A stretch of DNA of 64,000 bases from CAVZTA01 sp963778025. Lineage in GTDB: Bacteria; Chloroflexota; Limnocylindria; Limnocylindrales; CSP1-4. This document shows positions 1 to 10,091 of the stretch, in pieces (positions within the stretch are counted from its first letter, which is position 1; every line of letters starts with the position of its first letter). The stretch is from NCBI GenBank assembly GCA_963778025.1, contig CAVZTA010000006.1, forward strand, positions 248,001 to 312,000, written 5' to 3'. A program made the translations under genes and the position numbers. The notes beneath the pieces were generated by a model that worked only from the letters and a program-made list of their open reading frames with translations, was not told the DNA's origin and did no database searches.

Positions 1-1309
1 AGCGCCGCCACAGCGATGCTCGTGACGTCGAATACCGCGTCGACCTGGAGCACTGGATCGTATCCGCGCCAACCCGACAATCGCAGCCACGATCAGTCCG
101 CGATCGGCACCTTGGCGTCGCCATGCCTTGAACACCTGGCGTCCGATGAGGACGAGCGCAACGACGCCGGCGACGAGACCGACCAGTCCGACCTCCGCAC
201 CCAGCGTAAAGATGGGGTTCAGCGCGGACGGTAGAACCAGTGATCACGTCGGCGACGGCATGGGAGAGCCGGTCGAGCGGGAACGCTCCCGGACCCCCCC
301 GAAGATCGAGTGACCGGCCTGCCATGGTGACGGCGGAGTTGTAGGCCGACACCCGTCCCTCGTCGACGTCGCGTGCCACAGCCGGACCACAGCGGCGATC
401 GCGATGCCCAGCACCACAACGGCTCCAAGGCCAGCCGCGGCAGTTCGTCGGATAGACCGCGCTCCGTAGCGGACCGGCGTCGCCAGAACGATCGCCGCGC
501 AGGTGACGCCGCACGCCAGCCAGAGATCGCTCTGGACCCGACGATCAGGAGACACACGATCGCAAACCCTGCCGTCACGAATGCGGCCGTCCGTCCCGCT
601 CTACCCATCCGCCAGAGATGAAGGAGGGCGATCGGTCCCAGCACCATCAAGAGGTCGCCGAGGTCCATTCCCGATGGTGCAAGCCCGCCGATCTGGCCGG
701 GTCGGATCGGCAAGGTTGTCACGGGATAGCCCATGCGCAGCCACTCGACCCAAAGGATCGCGACGCGGAGGATGTAGACCGCGATCAAGACATGAACGAA
801 ACCCGTGATCACTGCCAGCACGATCTCCCGACCACGCTCTCGCGTCTGGAGACACCAGGCGGCGATGGCAGCCCCCGCGATCAACATGGCCCGCCAGATC
901 GCGCTGGCCGAGAGCACTCCGCCGTCGGACGCCACGGCGGACATCTCCATCGCGGCCAAGACGATCACCAACGCAGCGACAGGTGCCGTGTCGAGTCGCT
1001 GCGGGCTGACGACCACCAGGATCCAACCGCCGAGCCCGAACACGGCGAGCGGTCAGGTCACCCACCGGATGAGGAGAGCCTCGGGCGCCATGGTTCCAAG
1101 GGAAGGATCACGACCGCGGCCCCAGCGATCGCCGCAACAGCGACTGGCGGCGCCAACCACGACGCGCGCGGCCGCACACGGGCTGTCAATCCCATATTCG
1201 CGTCCGCGCCCGCACCAAACCCACCGTACGCTGTTCTGACTGAGGTGAGAGCGGATACTGCGGGGCGGGCGTCTCGGCTGTCACGGTCCCGGACCTGGTA
1301 GAGGAGCAC
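1..1309 (-). CDS. O-antigen ligase/polymerase-like membrane protein, frameshifted, C-terminus outside the window
   Basis: A polytopic membrane protein of the Wzy/WaaL O-antigen ligase superfamily, expected to join or polymerise lipid-linked glycans on the outer face of the membrane. The reading jumps between frames at least four times: about 1309-1060, 1043-540, 555-340, then further shifts down to position 1. The translated order parallels the intact-looking homologue at 6634-8947: a helix pair, then WVEWLRMGYP...LPIRPGQIGGL (there WIDWLQ...LPLRPGLNGL), a GSRA motif (there SGTRG), and a VSAYNSAVTMAG...EVGLVGL stretch matching the ligase loop motif. The start is GTG at 1309, nearly back to back with the divergent methyltransferase. 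Family assignment rests on this alignment by eye. Whether the breaks are sequencing errors or decay cannot be told here. Confidence 0.55.
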
Positions 1310-1310
1310 A

Positions 1311-1990
1311 TTGGCAACACAAGCCGGACGGCGCTTCGTTGAACAGGAGCTGGTGCGGGGCGCGGAGGTCCTGGAGGTCGCCAGCCTTGACTCTGGAGAG
1401 CTGTCCGATCGGCCGCTTGATCGAGGCGACCGCCCCGCAGCGCTACGTCGGGGTCGATCTGTTCGCCGGACCGGGTGTCGACGAGGTCGTTATGTGAACG
1501 GGCTCGTGACCCACTTCGGCTCGGACGCATTCGACATCGTGACCGCTACCGAACTGGTGGAGCACACGCGGGACTGGCGCAACGCGATCAGCAATCTGAA
1601 GCGGGTGACCAAGCCCGGGGGGAAGCTGATCATCACCACGCGATCGCATGGCTACCCATTCCATGCCGATCCTTTCGACTTTTGGCGTTACGAGCCAGCG
1701 GACATGGCGAAGATCTTCGACGACTTCGTGGATGTGCGGTTCGAGCGGGATTCCGACTTCCCCGGGCGTCTTGATCGCGGCGACCAAGCCCGCCTCGTGG
1801 CGTGAACGTCCGACGGCCGACATCACGCTCTACTCGGTCCTTCGACTGCGGCGGTGCCGCGAGGTGCGCGACCGGGATGTCCTGCGCCGCGCGTTCTCTT
1901 CGCCTCGCCGGATGGTCTCATTCCTGCTGCCGAGGTCCGTGAAGGACCGGCTTTGGGGGCTGGTTGCCACGTCCTGTGGCTGCGCGTCTC
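1311..1990 (+). CDS. Class I SAM-dependent methyltransferase, frameshifted
   Basis: Small Rossmann-fold methyltransferase. Read across three frames it gives VLEV-type motif I, RYVGVDLFAGPGVD (end of beta-2 with the acidic residue), a VTATELVEHTRDW motif and LKRVTKPGGKLIITTRS (the post-motif strand with PGG). This is the usual order for the Methyltransf_11 family. The start is TTG at 1311, preceded by GAGGAG at about 6 nt. Frameshifts lie near 1400-1495 and 1770. The C-terminal end is uncertain: a hydrophobic/basic stretch at about 1905-1965 could be the tail. It sits divergently next to the ligase-like gene in a glycan region, so a methylated sugar or lipid is the likely substrate class, but this is inferred. 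Confidence 0.5.
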
Positions 1991-2091
1991 GCCTACGGCA
2001 AGGGACAGTCTGTCAGCCGCTGGGCAGGACAGCGCTCTCAACGGTGAGGAACCCGATGCGGACCCACGCCATTCGGACAGATCGCTCGCGA

Positions 2092-3830
2092 TCACGGTCG
2101 CGTCGCGATAATCGCGTTGTGCGACCGCAACATCGGGATCCCGTGCATCAGTCGATACCCGGCGTTGGACGACCCGATCGCCGATCTGGCCAATGGTGGC
2201 AAGACCGTCAGAGAACGGCTACTTACGTTCCAGCCTGGAAACGCTTCACGGATCTCGTTGACGCTCACCCGCCGCAGGTGGCGATTCCCGGGGCTTGGGA
2301 CACGGATGTCGTAGATCAGCAACGCCCCTCCCGGACGAACGACGCGTGACACCTCTCGGAGAACGGCCGAACGCAGCTCTTTCGCCGGGATGGAACTTAA
2401 GAGGGTGAACGCGACTGCGAGATCGACCGACGCGTCCTCATGTGGCAAGCGATCTGCGCTCGCCTCGACGAAGGTGCCCCAGGGGACAAGAGCGCGCGCG
2501 CGAGCGAGACGTTCTGGCAAGAGGTCGATCCCAAGGTAGACCGCCGGTCGCACGCCAGCGGCATCGAGGGTTCGCGCCACATTCGCGTCACCGCATCCAA
2601 GGTCCATGACTACTGCGGGCCGCCGGGCGCGCGCGATGCCAACGAGCACTGCGTCCCGTCCCCGCAACGAGGCGACGTCACCGGGGCGAGGCGAGCGCCA
2701 TCGTGCCGTTCGGCCACTCGTCTCGTACTCGGCGTAGGCGGCTTTGATCTCAGCCAAGGCCTGGTCACGCGCGGGGGAACTGAGAGCCGGGGGATCGGCC
2801 GGCGAGCCTTCGGACGCTGCACGTCTGAACGGCACACCGAATCGCCGGATGCCCTGCAGGAAGCCATACCCGTATCCGGCATGTACCGCGGCGATGGCTA
2901 TGCCGACGCGCCAGGGCGACGTCTCCTGCCTGTGGCGCCAGCCTTCCGTTCCGAGCGCTGCGGTGTAGATGCTCAGGCTTAGCACCAAGAAGCGTCGCGC
3001 CGTTCGCGACCACGGCGCGAGAACCCCGAGCGCCGCGAGAGCGAGCAACCATGCGCTGGGCACGAAGTGTCGCCAGCGGGCGGCGCCTGGGTGCTTCTGG
3101 AAGACCCTGACCTTCCAGAAACCGTACTGGCGATACTGCTCGAAGATGGCTTCGACCGACGGGCGCGGCTTGTAATGGACGACCATCCGGGGGTCGTACC
3201 AGATCAGCCCGCCGGCTCGCCGGACCCGATAGGCGTGCTCATCGTCTTGGTTGCGAACCAGCTCCACATCGAACGTGCCGACGATCTCGAACACCCGCCG
3301 GGGCCACATGCCAAGGAACACCGTCTCGGCCGATCGCGGTTGGGTCGCGTAGTTGTGCGACGCATCGCCCACCCCTAATGGGCTCGAGGCGGCGATGGCA
3401 TTCGCTCGCTCCTGGTCGGTCGTGCCTACCTGAGCATCCGGCCGCCAACGCTCCACGCACCGCTGGACCGCAGAGCCTCGAGGCCGCGCTCCAGGTAATC
3501 CGGGTCGGCCTCGGCGTGCCCGTCCATCCTCGCGATCACGTCGCTGGTCGCCGCCGCGAGCCCGATGTTCAACGCCGCCGGCGTGATCCGGTCGGGATGC
3601 TGGAGCAAGCGAACCCGCGCGTCGGCCTCGCTCGCGCGCCGGACGATCGCGGCGGTGTCGTCGTCCGAGTCGCCATCGATCACAAGGATCTCCCGCAGTC
3701 GATCGCCGACGGTCTGGCTCTGCATCGACGCGATCGAAGCCCCGATCGTCGCGGCCTCGTTGCGGACAGGAAGGACGACGGTGATCGTCGGGTCCTCGGG
3801 CAGCTTGACGATGCCGGCGGGATCAGCCAT
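2092..3830 (-). CDS. Glycosyltransferase family 2 fused to a C-terminal SAM methyltransferase
   Basis: About 580 residues. The N-terminal half is a GT2 of the ExoA type: PVRNEAATI at the start, DGDSDDDT, the metal-binding ARMDGH motif, RNQDDEHAYR (the ED-type acceptor motif), then about three C-terminal membrane helices. After a linker at about residue 340 comes a second enzyme, a class I methyltransferase with VMDLGCGDANVA and LREVSRVVRPGGALLIYD. One frameshift near 3430-3456 splits the GT2 part. The two domains downstream of it share one uninterrupted frame, so the fusion itself is seen directly. ATG at 3830 overlaps the flippase stop by 8 nt, placing it third in a GT4-Wzx-GT2 operon. A bifunctional enzyme that adds and then methylates a sugar is a reasonable inference. 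Confidence 0.7.
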
Positions 3831-5243
3831 GAGCCGCCACGGGATCGCCGATCAGAAGTCCACGGAGGACTCCTGTGATCGCCGGGATCGTCGCGGCGAG
3901 CGAGCCTACGGCCACGATCACCAGAACCAGCGGTGGCGACCACCCCCCAGCCTGCCGTGACGGCCATGCCGGCGATCCCGGCGAAGGACAGCGCCAAGAG
4001 CCGTCGATCAGCCGATACATCACGGAGGATCCCGATCGAGCTCGCATGAAGGACCAGCAACGAGCCGTATGCGAGGGCGGTGGACGTCGCGGCTCCGACG
4101 GCCCCATGACCTGGGATCAGGACGACGTTGAGGACAACATTGAGGATCGCGGCTGATCCATGTGTTGACCGCCAGCCGCGTCTGTCGCCGGGCCGCGTTG
4201 AAGAGTATCGCGAGCCCACTCGCGACCACGAAGGCGGCCGTACCCGCGATGATCGGGCCTGCCAGACGGTGCGATCAACCGGCAGCGCCGAGATCCTCGG
4301 CAGCACCACAACCAGAGCCACACTGAGCACGCCTAGCGCCCAGCAGAGAAGGGCGATCACGGCTAGCGCGTCACGCCGACCGTCCGCGGCGTTCCCCGCG
4401 TCCCAGGCACGGATCGTGCGTGCACGTAGCGGAAGAAGGACTACCGCCGGCCCGAACCGAACGATCAAGTCAACGATCGCGTACGTGGCCGCGTAGACGC
4501 CGAGCTCCGCGTGGAGTCCATAGGCGGAGAGGATGAACCGGTCGCCGACGCCGAGCAGGTAGAGGGCGAGCGCTAGGCCCAGGGATGCTGCGGCATAGGC
4601 CCGGAGCTCGCGGCGATTCGGTTCTTGGACGGACGACGTCGCAATCGTGTCGCCCGACGGTCGTGACAGACGCAGCGCGGCGGGACCGAACGCGAAACCG
4701 ACCGCGAGGCCGATGATCGACCAGGCGGGATCGTTCGTCACCACTGCGGCGATGACCGCCACGCCGGTGCCGGCGACGGTCCGCAAGACAGTGAGCGAGG
4801 ATAGGCGACCGAAGCGTAGGTTCGCCTAGTAGGCGGCAAGGGTGATCACGTACGCCGACACCGTGGCGGACAAGATGCCGGTGGCGACCAGGACTTGGAC
4901 CGTCGCATCGTTGATCGGTGATGCCCGCGATGAGCGCGCCGCCGATCCCGGACGCGAGCAACGCCGTGCTGAGGGTGATCTTCGACCGACCGAACGCTCG
5001 GTTGTGCCCGAATCGGATGGTCGCGCCCTCGATCCAGCTGGTGGTCAACGTAGGCACGCCCTGGCTGATCGCGTACATCAGCGACCAGGTCCCATAACCC
5101 ACGGCGCCGAGAGATCGGAACAAGAGCGGCACCGCAGCGAGCGACGCGAAGCCCGGGATCAAGTACGCCGGCACCAGCGTGAGTGCGTCTCGGATGAGCG
5201 GCGCGTGGAGCGTGGAGCGGGCGCGTTCCCCGACAGACGTCAC
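3823..5243 (-). CDS. Wzx-like polysaccharide flippase (MATE/MOP superfamily), frameshifted
   Basis: Polytopic membrane protein of about 470 residues. The N-terminus reads LVPAYLIPGFASLAAVPLLFRSLG followed by YGTWSLMYAISQGVP, the pattern of RfbX/Wzx flippases (an early helix ending in G...G.Y...). Later fragments are a series of hydrophobic helices ending near 3825. Frame changes occur around 4920, 4230, 4110 and 4020. The GTG start at 5243 overlaps the GT4 stop as GTGA, and its end overlaps the GT2 start. The expected role is flipping an undecaprenyl-linked oligosaccharide across the membrane for the ligase-like proteins on either side. Confidence 0.6.
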
Positions 5244-6454
5244 GCCAGCGCCGATAGCGCGTCGGCGACCACCCCGCCATTTCGATGAACGTCGAATCGC
5301 TCGAGAACGAGTCGACGTCCTGCCGCGCCCATTCGCTTCCGCGCATCCGGATCGTGGAGGATCGACCAGGCAGGTTTGAATCAGGTCGTCGACGGAACCT
5401 GGTCGGATCAGGACGCCCGTCTCGCCCGGCCGGACCACCTCTGGGGATGCCGGACAAGTCGCTCGCGATGACTGGTGTTTCGACAGCCATCGCCTCCAGG
5501 ATGAAGTTCGGGATCCGATCCATGGATCCTCGTGCATCGACCACGCTCGGATGCGCGAGCACCTCTGCTCGACGCAGAAAGTCCGCGACCTGCGTGTTCG
5601 GGATTCTCCCGGTGAGGGTCACGATGTTTCTCAGGCGGTGGTGCTCGATGAGGGCGTCGAGCCGTTCGCGTTCAGGACCTTCGCCGATGATGACGCAGCG
5701 GACCCGCTCCCGGAACGAACGAGCGCCGCCACCGCCTCGATCAGGTCCGCTAGGCCCTTCTTCGCTTCGAGACTGGCTCCACCCACGATGAGCCCGGGAT
5801 CGTGTTCTGTCGACGGGCTGAACCCGGCCAAGTCCAGGCCATGGAAGGCAACTCGCACCTTCGGGCGGTCACGCGGATGGGCTTGACCAGCGAGGAACTG
5901 ACGGTTGTGCGCGGTACACGTCAGGACCAGAGCGGCATCGCTGATCCGTCCGCGCAGCAGGCGCCGGTTCTCGTGAACGTAGATGTCGTGAGCATGCGCA
6001 GTGAAGCTGTGGCCCGTGCGCGAGTACGCGGCGACGGCCCGCGTAACCGACGTCGGGATCGAGGCAAAGTGCGCGTGGAATCCGACCGCCGCTCGGATCG
6101 GCCTGCGGTGCAGCCGCGAGCATCGATGGGATCAGCACTACTTGCTTCAATGCCAGCATCGGCGTGGGCAGTGACCTCGCGACGTCGCTGATCGCCTGTC
6201 TGGTCAGCCGCAACGCGGCTCGGGGATGAGCTCGGATCGTATGGCGCGGAGGCCGTAAGCAAAGCCAAGCCACTAGGTACATACCAGACGCGTTCGAGTA
6301 GCCCCCGAGCCTCGGCGTCTAGGATCTCGCGCGGCCGAGGGCGTAGGGAGATGACCCTGACGTCGAGCCCGCGACGGACCAGCTCGCCGACCTCCCGAAC
6401 GATGAAGGTCTCGTTCCCTGCCGGGAACAGGGAAGTGATCACGATCAAGCGCAC
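5240..6454 (-). CDS. Glycosyltransferase family 4 (WcaL-like), frameshifted
   Basis: GT-B fold glycosyltransferase of about 400 residues. The N-terminal part reads IVITSLFPAGNETFIVREV, typical of colanic-acid WcaL-type enzymes. The nucleotide-sugar domain gives IVGGASLEAKKGLADLIEA, LTGRIPNTQVADFLRRAEV and the acceptor motif FILEAMAVETPVIASDLSGIP followed by GETGVLI. Frameshifts fall near 6230, 5860, 5625 and 5440-5330. The C-terminus LERFDVHRNGGVVADALSAL, read from 5295 to 5243, is the usual family ending and fixes the stop at 5240-5242. It is the first gene of the GT4-Wzx-GT2 operon. Start GTG 6454; see the overlapping short ORF upstream. Confidence 0.65.
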
Positions 6455-6474
6455 GGATGCACCAAGGTCATCAT
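6445..6474 (-). CDS. Possible 9-residue leaderless ORF overlapping the GT4 start
   Basis: ATG at 6474 lies 7 nt after a TAGTAT -10-like element (6482-6487) and reads MMTLVHPCA before a TGA at 6445-6447, overlapping the GTG of the GT4 gene in another frame. It could be a leader peptide that couples translation, or the true N-terminus separated by a sequencing error. The protein itself has no recognisable family. Confidence 0.25.
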   Translation of the reverse strand: MMTLVHPCA

Positions 6475-6633
6475 CTTCCCGATACTAGGCCGCGATGAAG
6501 CTCGGTCGTACACGTCCCCCCGCTTGGGCCCCGCAGTCGCCGGGCAGGCCGCGCCCTTGCGCATCGGAATTGCCAGCCGGCATGACCCGCCTAGCGTCGG
6601 GTACCCACAGAATCGCCACGCTGTGATCACTGG

Positions 6634-8947
6634 GTGACCACCGAGCCTCGCGCCACCCTTTCGGCAGTGAAGGCTCGAGCATGGCTCGGGTTGATTGCCG
6701 CAGGCACCTTGATCGTACTGGTCTGCGGCACGTACACATGGGCTGGCTCAGCGTCCGTGCGGATCCTGACGCACGCCGTGGTGGCCTTCGTCCTGGGCGG
6801 TTGGGCGATCACGGCCCTCCGTCGACCCGAATGGCGACCGACCGGCCCGCTCGTGGTTCCGTCGCTCATCGCCCTGATCACCACCATCCCAGCGACTGTC
6901 GCGGCTTCGCGCTTGGGACTCAGCGTGGAGGCATGGCTCGGAACGACTGCGACCATCCTCGTTCTGCTTCTGGCGTCGCGGCTGGCGATGGATGCCTTCT
7001 ACGAGCGAAGGCTCGCCGCCGTTCTGGTGATCACGCCGTTTGCCCTTTCGGTCGCGTACGCGCTGATCGTCGGGTGGATGTGGATCGATTGGCTCCAGAC
7101 AGCGGGACCTGAGCATGGGCTCCCGTTGCGACCGGGCCTCAACGGTCTGTGGCTCGGGGCACCGAACGTCGTTGCCGCGCTCGTGCTGGCGCTGACCCCG
7201 CAGGCGATGGTTCGACTACGTCGACATCGAGCGCTGGCTGTCACGATCGCGGCCCTGGCGTTGTTCACCGTGGTCATCAGCGGGACCCGCGGGGCCCTCG
7301 TTGGCCTGGTCGTACGCGTTGGTCGTCGTGGGGCGTCCTGTCGGTCCGAGATCCGCGCGTCCGGTCGATGGTAGCCGCCATTGATCGTCGTGCGATCGTT
7401 GCTGCGGTCGCGATCCTAGTCGTCGCGCTGGCAGCGTTGACGCCGGCCATCGCGCCCCGCCTGGCGCTGGCTGCAGGAGCCGAACAAAGGGCGCAGATCT
7501 GGACGGCTTCGCTCCACCTGTTGGCCGGCGATCCTCTGTTCGGCGCCGGCCCTGGAACGTGGGCGCTTTCGAAACTCGCAGCCAATCCACCTGGAACGAC
7601 CGACTTGGTCGTTCCGCACGCACACAACACTCTCGTCCACTACGTGACCGAAGTCGGACTGATCGGAAGCATCGGCGTGCTCGTGTTGGGGGTTGCCTTG
7701 GCACGGCGCCTCGTCGATGGCCTGAAAGTCGCTGAGATCGCCCCGATCTCAAGCGCCACTGCGGCAGGGCTCCTCGGCTTCCTCGCTGCCTCGCTCGTCG
7801 ACCACACGCTGAATCTGGGCGGGGTGTCATTGCCGCTCGCGATCGCGGTCGCGTGGATCGACGGACGCCTCATCGCGTTGCGATCGACTGCGAGCGGGTG
7901 GCCGCGATTGCCGCGTGCGCTCGCTTGGTGCCTCACCGTGCCGGTTGCTCTCGGTGTCGTCGCCGCGACCGTGATCGTCATCCGATCGGACTACACCTTG
8001 GTCGCAGCTACCGAGCCTTGACGAACTCGCGACTTCCGGCGATTGGGCTCGCGTCCGTGACTCGGTGACGGCATCGCTTCTTCTCCAACCAGACGACTCA
8101 CTCCGACTTCTGGAGCTCGCGGTTGCCGACTCCAACATCGGCCGAGTGGGCAGATGCTGAGCGCACGCTGACATCGGTCACGGATGTGGACGGACTGCCG
8201 ATGCACCTCGTGGGACTTGGCATCTCTCGAGCACATCTGGGCGACAAGAAGGGCGCGATCGCGGCCGTTCAGACTGCTCTGGAGCGTGATCCGACGGATG
8301 AGAACGTTGCCCTGAACGCCGGCCTGCTTGCGGAGTCCATCGGTGACCTTGATCTGGCGAAGTCGGCATATGCGAGGGCGATCCTCGACGATCCTGAGTT
8401 GGCCGGAAGCAAGTTCTGGTCGGCTTCCGATCGGCGCGTCTCCTCCCGCGACGTGGTCGATGCTGCCGCGGCCCTCGCACCTGATGCAGCATCGGCAGCC
8501 ATGATCCTGGCGTTTGCTGGAAGGCCGGCGGAACTACCAGCGGACTTGGCGCCTTCGGATCGACAGAAGGTCGATGCGATCCTGACGCTTGTTCGCGACG
8601 GGCCGGAAGCCGCGAGGCCGCTGTTCGAACGACTTCTCCAAACGCATCCGTTTGACGGCGGGTACGCGAACTGGCTTGCGCGCATATCAGCCGCGTTAGG
8701 CGACGACGGTTCGGCAAAGCGGTACGCGCGGTGGTTCCAATTGCTTGGAGGCGGCGGCGTGGCCGAGGCACCGCATGTTGGAGCCGACGTCGTAGACGCC
8801 CGTCGGGCCGAGCGATCGCCTCTTCCGCCCAATTACCCCTGGGCCGTGTACGGACGACGAGCCTTACGAGACCTGTTCGTCGATGGGACGCTCGTGATCG
8901 TGCCTCGGTCGCTGCCGGGCTCGTCTACGGCGCCAGAGCCTGGGTGA
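6634..8947 (+). CDS. O-antigen ligase-like protein with C-terminal TPR domain, frameshifted
   Basis: About 770 residues. Residues 1-450 are a polytopic Wzy/WaaL-type ligase with roughly 10-12 helices. ISGTRGALVGL and the long periplasmic loop ending AHNTLVHYVTEVGLIG (the H...E.G motif) identify it. After 8010 the protein becomes soluble and alpha-helical, with TPR-like pairs (GISRAHLGDKKGAIAAVQTALERDP and AESIGDLDLAKSAYARAI). Frameshifts lie near 7310, 8012 and 8150. The C-terminal 22 nt overlap the convergent PIG-V-like gene. It resembles the ligase at 1-1309 throughout the membrane domain. TPR-tailed ligases are known from protein-glycosylation ligases, so the acceptor could be protein or lipid; this is unresolved. 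Confidence 0.65.
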
Positions 8948-10070
8948 CGTGCAGGAACGCGAACAGCACGAACAGGCCGGCCGAGATCGCGACCGCGAGG
9001 TCGCCGGTGAAGCTGCCCTTGCGATTCGCAAGTAGCCACGCGAACGGCCACCCGACGGCGAGGTAGCGCGCGTCGGATTGGATCCGTCCCGAGAGGAAGA
9101 CGCTCGCGAAGGCCACGATCGCCACGAGGGCGACGTGCAGCGGCATCCGGTCCCGTCGGAGCAATGGCAGGAGCAGGAGATAGCCGAACAGGACCGTGTA
9201 GAGCAGGACGACCAGCGGCAGGATCGACCCAGCCGCATTCGGCCCTGCGGCGCCAGGCGTCGGCGTGCCGGTCGGCGCCACGATCGGCGGGATGTTCCAC
9301 AGTGCCTGTCCGTGGATGAAGGCCAGCGGGTCGCCCAGGACCGCGCCCTGGTACGCCATGAACCCGAGGATCGCCAACGGCCCGAAGGCCAACGCCAGCC
9401 AGTCGCGGTTCGGACGCCGTCCGCCCTGCTGGACGAGCAGGGCCAGGAGCGCCAAGCCGAGCAGGATCCCGGGCGGCCTGGTGAGGACCGATAGCCCGTA
9501 CAGGATGCCCGCCAGCCACCACCGCCGGCGTTCGCCCGCCAGCACCGCCCCGAGCCACAGCGCGAGCATGAGACTGTCGCTGTAGGCCATCCCGAACGCG
9601 ACCGCCCCCGGCGCGAGCGCGAGCAGGAGCACGCTTCGGCGCGTCCGGTCCCCGTCCAGGTGGTCACGCGAGAGCACGGCGAGCAGCAGCAGTGCCGCCA
9701 GGAACGCGAGGTTGGCGGCCAGCACCCCCGCGAGCGGGATGTCGCCCATCAGCGGGATGGCGACGAGCTTCGTGACCAGCGGATAGAGCGGGAAGAACAC
9801 CCAGTCGACGTACTGGTCCTTCACCGGCTCCAGGTGGTAGCCGCCCTCGGCGATGCCGAGGTAGTAGATCGCGTCCTCTCCCGTGAGGCCGCCGAGGATC
9901 GGCCGATCCGTGTACTCGGGTCGGTCGTAGGCGACCGGGATGGAGCTCTCGAGGACCGCCACGACGGACAGGAGGAGCAAGCGGCTCACGAGGAACGCGA
10001 TGAGGACCGCCGGCAGATCCCGCCGCAGGTCGTCGAGCACGCGTCGACGAGTTCCCTCTCCTCCGTCCAT
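8925..10070 (-). CDS. PIG-V-like GT-C mannosyltransferase
   Basis: Intact 381-residue integral membrane protein with about ten helices. The first luminal loop carries the acidic LTGEDAIYYLGIAEGGYH motif and WVFFPLYPLVTKL, and a later loop has AYSDSLMLALWLGA, the pattern of the PIG-V family, which uses polyprenyl-phosphate mannose as donor. The start is ATG 10070 (MDGGEGTRRR). The upstream in-frame extension to 10577 is antisense to the next gene and lacks membrane character, so it is rejected. TAGTAT sits 8 nt before this ATG, giving a leaderless start. The exact sugar and acceptor are unknown. Confidence 0.7.
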   Translation of the reverse strand: MDGGEGTRRRVLDDLRRDLPAVLIAFLVSRLLLLSVVAVLESSIPVAYDRPEYTDRPILGGLTGEDAIYYLGIAEGGYHLEPVKDQYVDWVFFPLYPLVTKLVAIPLMGDIPLAGVLAANLAFLAALLLLAVLSRDHLDGDRTRRSVLLLALAPGAVAFGMAYSDSLMLALWLGAVLAGERRRWWLAGILYGLSVLTRPPGILLGLALLALLVQQGGRRPNRDWLALAFGPLAILGFMAYQGAVLGDPLAFIHGQALWNIPPIVAPTGTPTPGAAGPNAAGSILPLVVLLYTVLFGYLLLLPLLRRDRMPLHVALVAIVAFASVFLSGRIQSDARYLAVGWPFAWLLANRKGSFTGDLAVAISAGLFVLFAFLHVTQALAP

Positions 10071-10077
10071 CGCCGCC

Positions 10078-10084
10078 GATACTA
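10078..10084. promoter_or_regulatory. Overlapping divergent -10 elements
   Basis: GATACT on the plus strand (10078-10083) and TAGTAT on the minus strand (10084-10079) share five base pairs. Each ends 8 nt before a start codon: ATG 10092 on plus and ATG 10070 on minus. The two genes can hardly be transcribed from the same molecule at the same instant. No clear -35 hexamer is visible on either side. Confidence 0.55.
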
Positions 10085-10091
10085 GGGCCCG

